From Kuafuiihalomonas sp964477875 (GTDB lineage Bacteria > Myxococcota > Kuafuiibacteriia > Kuafuiibacteriales > Kuafuiibacteriaceae), in assembly GCA_964477875.1 (NCBI GenBank), contig CAYZFR010000218.1:1-6379 (forward strand): DNA of 6,379 nucleotides. The letters are read 5' to 3'. This document shows positions 1 to 5,718 of this stretch, piece after piece. The translations under genes and the position numbers were made by a program. Positions within the stretch are counted from its first letter, which is position 1. Each line of letters starts with the position of its first letter. Below the pieces are notes generated by a model. The model searched no databases. It saw nothing but the letters and a program-made list of their open reading frames with translations, and was not told the DNA's origin.

Positions 1-797
1 TCGAGGGGCTTTTTAGCCCGCCTGTCCTGAAGCATCGAGCCAAGGGCGTTCGGGTCGGCGGACTGGAAGCCGGCGATGATCTCCTCCTCGGTCGTCGGCG
101 GAAGCGCCGTGCCCGCGGCGGCAGCTACGGTCAGACACTCCCTCACCAGGGCGCGGGAGAGGGCTTCGATCGCAGGTTCACGAAAGACGGCCGCCGGCCG
201 GTCGGTCAGCGCGGGCACCGCGCCGCTGATCACGTTGACGGCTAGCTTGCGCCACATGATCGCGTCGAAGTCGCCCCGCGCTTCGATATCGGTCAGCACC
301 TCGGTGGGCGCCAAGTAATCGAGCACCCTTCGCCCACCCGGATCGTCCGGCACCCGCAGAGCGCCGGAACGCGAAGCCTCGACATCACCGGGTCGAAGGC
401 GCTTGGCGGGGACGTCGATGATTCCCGGAACCACCGTCACCCCCTCGGGGACGAAGGGCGCCATCAAGGCCCGGTGTTCGACGCCATTTTGCACCACGAG
501 GACCAAGGTTTCGGGCCCGACCAGCGACCGAAACCACGCTTCGGCTGAAGCGGTCTGGTGGGCCTTGGTCGCCACGACCATGAAGTCGACCGCTTCCCGT
601 GCGGCGGAAGACTCGACGATGTCGAAGCCGGTCCATTGGTGCCGACCTTCCGGGCGCCGAATGACGAGCTCTTCGAACGCTTGGCGAACCGCCAAGATGG
701 GCCGATGCCCCGCCTGCATCAGACTCGAAGCCACGATGCTCCCTATCGCGCCTACGCCGACGACCGCCGTCGATGCTCCCTGCCGCTGCTTCGACAT
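1..797 (-). CDS. Ketopantoate reductase (PanE/ApbA)-family oxidoreductase, 3' end cut by window edge
   Basis: I translated this gene by eye: 265 uninterrupted codons from an ATG at 797 to the window edge, where it is still open. The family uses NADPH to reduce 2-dehydropantoate to pantoate (pantothenate/CoA synthesis, cytosol). Visible signatures are a Rossmann glycine motif GVGAIG at residues 14-19, ATKAHQ at 76-81, VVQNG at 101-105 (N104 aligns with E. coli Asn98), WRKLAVN at 182-188 (K184 matches catalytic Lys176, N188 matches Asn180) and the C-terminal SMLQD at 254-258. The next residue begins GA, which suits the family's conserved Glu. Full members are about 300 residues, so roughly 35-45 are missing. 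The second pantoate-contacting Asn (E. coli Asn184) is Gly192 here, so this may be a paralogue with another 2-oxoacid substrate; I therefore give no symbol. The ATG is chosen because it puts the glycine motif near the N-terminus; an adjacent in-frame GTG at 800 is possible. Only a weak GGAAG precedes it. It lies 42 bases after tRNA-Arg on the same strand with no clear terminator between, so read-through is plausible. Confidence 0.87.
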   Translation of the reverse strand, partial: MSKQRQGASTAVVGVGAIGSIVASSLMQAGHRPILAVRQAFEELVIRRPEGRHQWTGFDIVESSAAREAVDFMVVATKAHQTASAEAWFRSLVGPETLVLVVQNGVEHRALMAPFVPEGVTVVPGIIDVPAKRLRPGDVEASRSGALRVPDDPGGRRVLDYLAPTEVLTDIEARGDFDAIMWRKLAVNVISGAVPALTDRPAAVFREPAIEALSRALVRECLTVAAAAGTALPPTTEEEIIAGFQSADPNALGSMLQDRRAKKPL

Positions 798-839
798 CAC
801 TTCCAACCAGCACTCGGGGAGGTCGGGACTGGATGGGGT

Positions 840-913
840 CGCACCCGGAAGGAGTCGAACCTACGACCTCCGGATTCGTAGTCCGGCGCTCTATCCAGCT
901 GAGCTACGGGTGC
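840..913 (-). tRNA. tRNA-Arg(ACG)
   Basis: On the minus strand this folds as a complete 74-base cloverleaf. The acceptor is GCACCCG with CGGGTGC, the D arm is GCTC/GAGC, the anticodon stem is CCGGA/TCCGG around loop CTACGAA, and the T loop is TTCGACT. The anticodon is ACG, read as inosine-CG after TadA editing in known bacterial tRNA-Arg, and decodes CGU/CGC/CGA. The discriminator is G and no CCA is encoded, so the tail must be added by nucleotidyltransferase. The T stem (GTAGG/CCTTC) holds one U-U mismatch (positions 50-64). The gene sits 36 bases after the PspA-like gene and 42 bases before the PanE-like gene, in the same direction as both. Confidence 0.97.
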
Positions 914-924
914 GTGGGCTGTGG

Positions 925-953
925 GTGATTCCACGCTGGCCTCAGGCTGTCAA
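925..953 (-). promoter_or_regulatory. Putative sigma70-type promoter of tRNA-Arg
   Basis: The minus strand carries a perfect TTGACA -35 element (953-948), a 17-base spacer and a weak -10 AATCAC (930-925, 3 of 6 consensus matches). The predicted start is near 918, about 5 bases before the mature tRNA. The -35 box overlaps the TGA stop codon of the upstream PspA-like gene (952-950), so the tRNA has its own promoter packed into the end of the preceding gene. The -10 is poor, so confidence rests on the -35 and the position. Confidence 0.5.
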
Positions 954-1660
954 AGAGTCTTTTGGGATTGGGACGCGATCTGGGCTCGGGCCGCTTTGAG
1001 GTCTTCCAGCTCCTTCTTGGCGCTGACCTCACCGGTCTGAAGCCGGAGCTGCTTGAGGCGACCCTCCAGGGATTGACCCTGAAGCTCTTTGTTCAGGTCG
1101 GCTTCGGCGGCCAGGGTGTCGATGTGGTGTCGCACATTCTCGAGCGCCTTCACCTCGGCGTCCACCGAGATCCCCTCCAGCTGCTCCTGCACCTGGATGC
1201 GGGCCTGGGCGCTCTCCATCTTGGCCAGCATTCGGTCTTTCTCGGCTCGGAGCCTGTCGATCTCGCTCTGCACGTCGAGGAGAGAGGCCTTGGCGTCCTG
1301 GGCGTCCTGCTTGGCCTGGTCCAGCTCGGCGGCGAGCTCGCTCACTTCGCTCTCCAGGGCGTTCTTCTTGCTGATCAGCACCAGGGCCAAGTCGTCCTGC
1401 GCTTGGTCCATCGCCGTGTCCAGGTCGGCCCGGACCTGGGCGAGCTCCTTGGACTTGGTCTGGAGTCGGCCGTCGATGTCCTCCCGGCGCCGGATGATGG
1501 AGGCGGTCGCCTTCTTGAGCGTCCCGTACTTCTCAATCATCGAGTTGATCGAGTTCTCGTACGCGATTTCGGGGTGGTTCTTCTCCAGGTCACCGATCCA
1601 AAGGGACAGAAAACCGGACCACATGTTGGAGAGTCGGGAAAAGAAGCCTACCCGCGCCAT
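950..1660 (-). CDS. PspA/IM30 (Vipp1)-family membrane-stress protein
   Basis: A 236-residue protein of about the usual PspA length (around 220). PspA/IM30 proteins are bacterial ESCRT-III relatives that coat and stabilise the cytosolic face of the inner membrane under stress. The N-terminus (1-24) is aromatic and amphipathic, with FFSRL at 6-10 and W14, F17, L18 and W21, like the membrane-inserting helix 0. Residues about 25-60 form helix 1 (EKNHPEIAYENSINSMIEKY at 26-45). From about 60 to 160 there is a long charged, heptad-like coiled coil, including AQDDLALVLISKKNALE, the counterpart of the family's conserved helical-hairpin tip. VSAKKELEDLKA lies near the C-terminus. The start is forced: an in-frame TAG lies at 1672-1670 with no start codon between. 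There is no Shine-Dalgarno; the preceding bases are CTCCTCCCC. It diverges from the large TPR gene across 87 bases. No pspB, pspC or pspF is visible, so I call the family and not pspA itself. Confidence 0.88.
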   Translation of the reverse strand: MARVGFFSRLSNMWSGFLSLWIGDLEKNHPEIAYENSINSMIEKYGTLKKATASIIRRREDIDGRLQTKSKELAQVRADLDTAMDQAQDDLALVLISKKNALESEVSELAAELDQAKQDAQDAKASLLDVQSEIDRLRAEKDRMLAKMESAQARIQVQEQLEGISVDAEVKALENVRHHIDTLAAEADLNKELQGQSLEGRLKQLRLQTGEVSAKKELEDLKAARAQIASQSQKTL

Positions 1661-1666
1661 GGGGAG

Positions 1667-1695
1667 GAGCTACGCACCGGCCGGCAGTGGGTCAA
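1667..1695 (-). promoter_or_regulatory. Putative promoter of the PspA-like gene, implying a leaderless mRNA
   Basis: On the minus strand TTGACC (1695-1690, 5 of 6 matches to TTGACA) is followed after exactly 17 bases by TAGCTC (1672-1667), a poor -10 that keeps only the leading TA. The usual distance from a -10 places the transcription start on the A of the start codon at 1660. This agrees with the absence of a Shine-Dalgarno there. The element is inferred from spacing and one good half-site. Confidence 0.35.
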
Positions 1696-1704
1696 GCTGG
1701 CGCA

Positions 1705-1735
1705 TTCGACAGCGCCCCGAAACCGCTGCTAACTT
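1705..1735 (+). promoter_or_regulatory. Possible weak promoter of the large TPR gene
   Basis: TAACTT at 1730-1735 fits the TAnnnT form of a -10 element. A loose -35 candidate, TTCGAC (1705-1710), lies 19 bases upstream, which is longer than ideal. The predicted start is about 1742-1744, leaving a 5' leader of only about 4-6 bases before the ATG at 1748. It overlaps no other promoter candidate but shares the 87-base divergent region with that of the PspA-like gene. Confidence 0.22.
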
Positions 1736-1747
1736 GCACACCGACAC

Positions 1748-4700
1748 ATGAACATCACGTGTCCGTCCTGTAACTCCCGCTACGCCGTCGACGACAGCCG
1801 CGTCCCTGAACAGGGCGTCTCGATTCGTTGTCCTTCGTGCAAACACAAATTCGTCGTGAAGCCGGAGCGCGACGCACCGGTCTCGCTGCCCCCGAGCGAG
1901 GCGCCCCGTCCTCCCCGTCGAGATGACGCCGTCGCCCTGCCCGGGGCCCGGAGCTCGGCCCCGCCGGGGCGCAGCACCCGCTCCAAGCCCGAAGACGCCG
2001 GCAGCATCCCGCTCCCAGGGGCGCCCGCGGCGCCAAAGCCGGCGCCCCCTCCCCCGAGCTCCCCGGCCGAGCCGGACTTAGACGAGCTCTCCTTCCCGAG
2101 CGTCTCTGGTCCTGGGTCGAGCGCCGAGCCGTTCGAAGACAGCCTCGACCTCGGGCTGGAGGACGAAGCTCCCCCTCGGGCCCCACCTCGGCCGGCTGGC
2201 CCCCAGGGCTTCGAGCCTCCGGATGACCTGCCGGGCTTGCCCGGCGGCGCGCCGCGCAGCCAAGAGTCCGAGCCCGAGCTGCCGGACCTGCCCGGACTCC
2301 CCGAGGCCCGAGGCGCGTCGGCCTCTTCCTTCGAGCATCCCGACTTGCCGGGCTTACCCGAGTCGCCGCCGGACCTCCCAGGCCTGCCCTCCGCGGACCG
2401 CAAGGATCTTCCCGGTTTGCCCGAGAGCGGCCGCGCAGCCAGCCAAGAGATCCTCGGCTTCATCGACGAACAGGCGGCCGGCGTCGAGACCGGCGCCGGC
2501 CCCGGCGGCGGCGAGTTCAAGATCCGACGGCGGAGCGGCAGGCTCGAAGGTCCCTTCGGCAGCGAGCGCATTCTCGCCATGATCCGGGCCGGCCAGCTGA
2601 CCGGCGGTGAAGACCTGAGCACCGACGGCGTGAGCTGGCGGGCCCTGACCAGCGTGCCCCAGTTCAACGAAGAGCTGACCCGAGCCAGCGAGGTAGGGAG
2701 CTATGGCGAAGTCGACCTCGGCGCCGGGGGGCAGGACGGCGTCGCCCCGGTCGGCCTCGACCTCCCAGGCCCCTCCGGCCTTCCAGACCGCGCCGCCGGC
2801 AGGGCCAGCGACAGCGGACTGACCGGAGACTTCGGGAGCCTGAGCCTGGACACCGGGCCCTTGGGCGAGAGCCCAGAGGCCGCGGCACTGGACGAGGTCG
2901 ATGCGATGATGGACGGCCTCGGCGACCCGAACTCGGGCACCGAGCCTCTCGGGGACGAGGCCGAGAGCGTCTTTGGACGGCCCGCCGAGGGGGCTCCCCT
3001 GGGTGGCGGTGGCGGCACCGAAGGCGGCACGCAGGACGCGGCGCGCGAGGTCCTAGAGGTCGGCGAGATCCCGGAGCTGCCGCCGATCTGGAAGACCTAT
3101 CGCAAGCAGATCATCGCCTTCTCGGCCCTCGCCTTGGTCATCCTGAGCGGCGTCTACACCCAGCTCTTCACGCCCTACGGCGCCTTCGGTATCCCGGGAG
3201 CGGTGGAATGGGCGCTGAAGGAGCCCCCGCCGCCGGCCCCACCGCCCCCGCCGCCGCCTGCACCGCCCAAAGTCGAAGCCGAGGCCCTCGCGAGCCTCCT
3301 CCGGGAAGGCGGCTATGAGAGCCTCCGTGCCATGATCGCCAACGCGCAGGCAGCCGCCCCCACCCCGGAAACCCGCCTGCTCCTCGCCAAGGCGGCGGTT
3401 CACGGAGCGCTCCGCTTCCCCGAGGCAGAAGACTTCGGGGTCGCGTTCGCCGAGAAGGCCGTCGCTGGCCTGGAGGGCCAAGAAAGTCTGGACGCCACGC
3501 TGGCTCGGGCTGGCCTCGCGCTGGCAGGCGGAGACCCGGCGGCTGCGCTCGAGGCTCTTCCCCCTCAGGGCGGCGACGCCGCCGAAGCCCACTGGCTGCG
3601 GGGTCTAGCCCACGAGAGGGCAGATCGCCCCGAAGCGGCGGCCGAGGCCTTCGACGGCGCCCTGGTCGCCGACGCCGGCTACGCCCCCGCCGCGGCTGGG
3701 CTGGGAAGAGTGGCCCTCCAGCGCGAGGACCAAGCTGCTGCCGCCCACTGGCTCCTGCGGGCGCACAGCCTCGCACCCAAGCTCGGACCGACGGGTCTGC
3801 TAGCTGCGGACACTCTGGACGCGGCGGATCGAGGAGGCGAGGCCGCCCTGGTCCGGCTGGCGGTGGCCCGAAACGCCGACGGTCTGGCTCCGGGCCGGCG
3901 CGCTCCGCTGTTGGCCCGGGTGGCGGCCGAGCACGACGACCAGGGACGGATCGAAGAGGTCGCCGATCTCGCCATCGAGGCGGCTCGGCTCGCCCCCGCC
4001 GACCCCGCCATCGGCGCCTTGGCCGCGGCGGCCGAGATCGCGACCGGAAAGGCCGGCGCCGCCCTGAGCCGGATAGAGGGCCACCTGAAGCGGGCGCCGG
4101 AGAGCGTCAGCGCTCTGGTGGCCCGAGCTCGCGCCCACATGGCGCTGCAGGACGTCGCCAAGGCCTTCCTGGACTTGGAGACTGCCCGAGAGCTGTCGCC
4201 CCGCTCGGCCGAGGTCGCGCTCTGGGAGGCGCGCTTCAACGTCCAGCTCGGAAAGTTCTCCGACGCCAGGGGTGCCTTCCGGCTCGCCGTCCAGCGGTCC
4301 AAGGACGACATGACGGCTCGGATCAGCCTCGGCCGCCTGGAGCTATCGCGCGGCGACGTGGAGCGAGCCTTCGAGCTGGCTCGCGAAGCGGTGCAGGTGG
4401 AGCCCAAGAATCCCGGCGCTCGTCTGCTGCTGGCAGATTGCCTCGCCGAGCGCGGTCAGCTGGAAAAGGCGCTGGAGTCCTACGCGAAAGCGGCGAGCGA
4501 GGCCCCCGGCCGCCTCGCCGCCCGCCTCGGCCAGGCGAATATGCTCCGGGCCCAGGCCGAGCGCATGGTCCGCCCACCCGAGAGCGAAGCCCTGGGCGCC
4601 GCCTTCGCCCACTACATCCAGGTCTGGAGCCAAGCGCCCGAGAACCCGAAGGTCCTCTTCGAGCTCGGTCGCGCGCTGGAGTTGGAAGGCCAGCTCGGCA

Positions 4701-5527
4701 ACGCGCTGTCGCTGTACCAAGAAGCAGCGGCCCTGGACGCCGAGGACGTCCGGCCTCATCTCCGGATGACCGCTGCCTTCATGGAGCAAGCTGCGCCCGA
4801 CCTCGCCGCTGCCGAGGCCTCGCTGAAGACGGCCCAGTCCATCGAGCGACGGCAGGGCCTCAATGTGCCCGAAGTTCGGTTTTGGGAAGCCCGGCTCGCC
4901 CTCGCCCACGGCCGAGCCAACGAAGCCGTCAGCAGCATGCGGGAGGCGGTCGAGGCCGAGCCAAAGAACAGCCTGTACCACTACTGGCTGGGCAAGAGCC
5001 TGGAACGAGACAACTCGCTGTACGAGGCCGTCGCCGCCTACGAGGAGGCCGTGCGCCTCAACAGCCGGTTCGCCGCTGCCCAGCGGGCGCTAGGCTGGAC
5101 CTCCCTCGAACAGCACCGCTTCAAGGTCGCCCGGCGTTGGTTCAACGCCTACCGGAAGAACGAGCCCACGGATGGCTCGATCTACATCGACATCGGAACG
5201 AGCTTCACTCAGCAGAACAAGGACGGGCCGGCGCTACGGGCGTTCCAGCGGGCCCTCGACTTCGAACCCGACAGCACCAAGGCGCTGATCGAAGTCGGCA
5301 ACATCTTCTCCCGGCGCGGGCAGGAGCGGAAGGCGCGCCGGATGTATGAGCGCGTGGTGGAGGTCGAGCCCGACAACCCGGAGGCAGTCTGCCTGCTGGG
5401 GATCAGCCTAGCGACCCGAAGGGTCTCGCCCGAGAGCAAGCAATACCTCGAGCGCTGCAAGTCGATGAAAGACGCCCCCCAAGATCTCCGGGAGGCAGCC
5501 GAGGACATCCTCCTCACGCCACGCTGA
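1748..5527 (+). CDS. Membrane-anchored zinc-ribbon/GYF-like/TPR scaffold protein (1259 aa)
   Basis: No exact family name is certain, but the architecture is clear. (1) An MJ0042-type zinc ribbon occupies residues 1-38 with paired cysteines C5/C8 and C28/C31. (2) A Pro/Ala/acidic disordered linker runs about 40-250 and ends in five DLPGLP motifs (160-225). (3) A GYF_2-like module spans about 255-312, with FKIRRRSGRLEGPF followed by IRAGQL and DGVSWRAL. (4) A second Gly/acidic linker covers about 315-440. (5) A single membrane helix lies at about 455-474, preceded by KTYRK, so the N-terminus should be cytosolic. (6) A Pro/Ala rod follows at 493-507. (7) A helical TPR domain fills about 512-1259, with at least fifteen 34-residue units, presumably periplasmic. 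The role is probably a scaffold joining a cytosolic partner to envelope proteins. The ZnR-linker-GYF-TM order resembles myxobacterial GltJ (AgmX), but TPRs replace the TonB-like end. The start is forced by an in-frame TAA at 1730-1732; no Shine-Dalgarno is seen. The stop is TGA. It is probably monocistronic, as a tRNA follows. Confidence 0.93.
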   Translation: MNITCPSCNSRYAVDDSRVPEQGVSIRCPSCKHKFVVKPERDAPVSLPPSEAPRPPRRDDAVALPGARSSAPPGRSTRSKPEDAGSIPLPGAPAAPKPAPPPPSSPAEPDLDELSFPSVSGPGSSAEPFEDSLDLGLEDEAPPRAPPRPAGPQGFEPPDDLPGLPGGAPRSQESEPELPDLPGLPEARGASASSFEHPDLPGLPESPPDLPGLPSADRKDLPGLPESGRAASQEILGFIDEQAAGVETGAGPGGGEFKIRRRSGRLEGPFGSERILAMIRAGQLTGGEDLSTDGVSWRALTSVPQFNEELTRASEVGSYGEVDLGAGGQDGVAPVGLDLPGPSGLPDRAAGRASDSGLTGDFGSLSLDTGPLGESPEAAALDEVDAMMDGLGDPNSGTEPLGDEAESVFGRPAEGAPLGGGGGTEGGTQDAAREVLEVGEIPELPPIWKTYRKQIIAFSALALVILSGVYTQLFTPYGAFGIPGAVEWALKEPPPPAPPPPPPPAPPKVEAEALASLLREGGYESLRAMIANAQAAAPTPETRLLLAKAAVHGALRFPEAEDFGVAFAEKAVAGLEGQESLDATLARAGLALAGGDPAAALEALPPQGGDAAEAHWLRGLAHERADRPEAAAEAFDGALVADAGYAPAAAGLGRVALQREDQAAAAHWLLRAHSLAPKLGPTGLLAADTLDAADRGGEAALVRLAVARNADGLAPGRRAPLLARVAAEHDDQGRIEEVADLAIEAARLAPADPAIGALAAAAEIATGKAGAALSRIEGHLKRAPESVSALVARARAHMALQDVAKAFLDLETARELSPRSAEVALWEARFNVQLGKFSDARGAFRLAVQRSKDDMTARISLGRLELSRGDVERAFELAREAVQVEPKNPGARLLLADCLAERGQLEKALESYAKAASEAPGRLAARLGQANMLRAQAERMVRPPESEALGAAFAHYIQVWSQAPENPKVLFELGRALELEGQLGNALSLYQEAAALDAEDVRPHLRMTAAFMEQAAPDLAAAEASLKTAQSIERRQGLNVPEVRFWEARLALAHGRANEAVSSMREAVEAEPKNSLYHYWLGKSLERDNSLYEAVAAYEEAVRLNSRFAAAQRALGWTSLEQHRFKVARRWFNAYRKNEPTDGSIYIDIGTSFTQQNKDGPALRAFQRALDFEPDSTKALIEVGNIFSRRGQERKARRMYERVVEVEPDNPEAVCLLGISLATRRVSPESKQYLERCKSMKDAPQDLREAAEDILLTPR
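2225..2422 (+). repeat. Five-copy DLPGLP linear-motif array (protein level)
   Basis: Within the large gene, DLPGLP occurs at residues 160-165, 180-185, 199-204, 209-214 and 220-225, three of them followed by Glu. Each copy is written with different synonymous codons (for example GACCTGCCGGGCTTGCCC against GATCTTCCCGGTTTGCCC). The repetition is therefore kept at the protein level and is not a recent DNA duplication. Looser relatives flank it (VALPGA and IPLPGA before, LDLPGP after the GYF-like module). The array ends about 30 residues before the GYF-like module, a type of domain known to bind proline-rich peptides. Similar DLPxP-type repeats are familiar next to zinc ribbons in myxobacterial proteins. 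Confidence 0.85.
3581..5479 (+). repeat. Tandem TPR array of the scaffold protein
   Basis: Residues 612-1244 divide into 34-residue units starting at 612 and 646, then six in perfect phase at 719, 753, 787, 821, 855 and 889, one at 967, and six more in phase at 1041, 1075, 1109, 1143, 1177 and 1211. Typical TPR positions are visible, such as LGR or LGK near position 7-9, an Ala near 20 and EPKN/EPDN at the unit ends. Three intervals break phase: 680-718 (degenerate), 923-966 (44 residues, a TPR with about 10 inserted) and 1001-1040 (40 residues). The region should form a right-handed superhelix for protein binding. DNA identity between units is low. Confidence 0.88.
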
Positions 5528-5548
5528 GACCTCACGAGGCGAGAACGC

Positions 5549-5577
5549 TTGCGGTCCCGGCGCCGATTCCGTATGAC
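5549..5577 (+). promoter_or_regulatory. Putative sigma70-type promoter of tRNA-Thr
   Basis: TTGCGG (5549-5554, 3 of 6 matches) and TATGAC (5572-5577, 4 of 6) are separated by exactly 17 bases. The predicted start is near 5584, eight bases before the tRNA. The element fills most of the 64-base gap after the TPR gene, in which I see no convincing terminator hairpin. Confidence 0.45.
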
Positions 5578-5591
5578 GCCAGCCCCACATC

Positions 5592-5664
<73 letters not shown>

Positions 5665-5667
5665 TGC

Positions 5668-5680
5668 CCCTCATCGAGGG
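5668..5680 (+). other. Short hairpin after tRNA-Thr, doubtful terminator or processing site
   Basis: CCCTC, a three-base loop ATC, and GAGGG form a five-pair stem starting four bases after the tRNA, extendable by two G-C pairs past a bulged T. The downstream sequence TGCTTGCTCT has scattered T but no run of T, so it is a weak candidate for an intrinsic terminator. If it does not stop transcription, the glycosyltransferase 38 bases later could be read from the tRNA promoter. Confidence 0.2.
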
Positions 5681-5718
5681 TGCTTGCTCTGATCACGGCC
5701 TTCCGGCAGGTTTCCGGG

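Noticed and set aside
385..999. Open frames on both strands overlapping the PanE-like gene and tRNA-Arg, including a plus-strand frame with SRTYDLRIRSPALYP
   Set aside because: The plus-strand peptide is a translation of the antisense of tRNA-Arg, a well-known artefact. The rest is shadow of the PanE-like gene, whose frame carries all the family motifs.
1661..1747. Sigma54 promoter, expected if the PspA-like gene were under PspF-type control
   Set aside because: TGGCGC and CTTGCA fragments occur, but no GG and GC pair sits at the required 10-base spacing on either strand.
962..1751. Two long plus-strand open frames (256 and 220 codons) antisense to the PspA-like gene
   Set aside because: They lack recognisable domains and mirror the biased codons of a coiled-coil gene; the minus-strand frame matches PspA/IM30 along its full length.
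2225..2422. DLPGLP coding repeats considered as a DNA repeat or CRISPR-like array
   Set aside because: The copies differ in synonymous codons and spacing is uneven, so the repeat exists only in the protein.
3053..4981. Several minus-strand open frames of 112 to 242 codons under the TPR region, and a 303-codon plus-strand frame at 4438-5349
   Set aside because: GC-rich coding DNA rarely has stops in other frames. Their products are Arg/Ala/Pro-rich with no domain, while the TPR frame has regular 34-residue phasing throughout.
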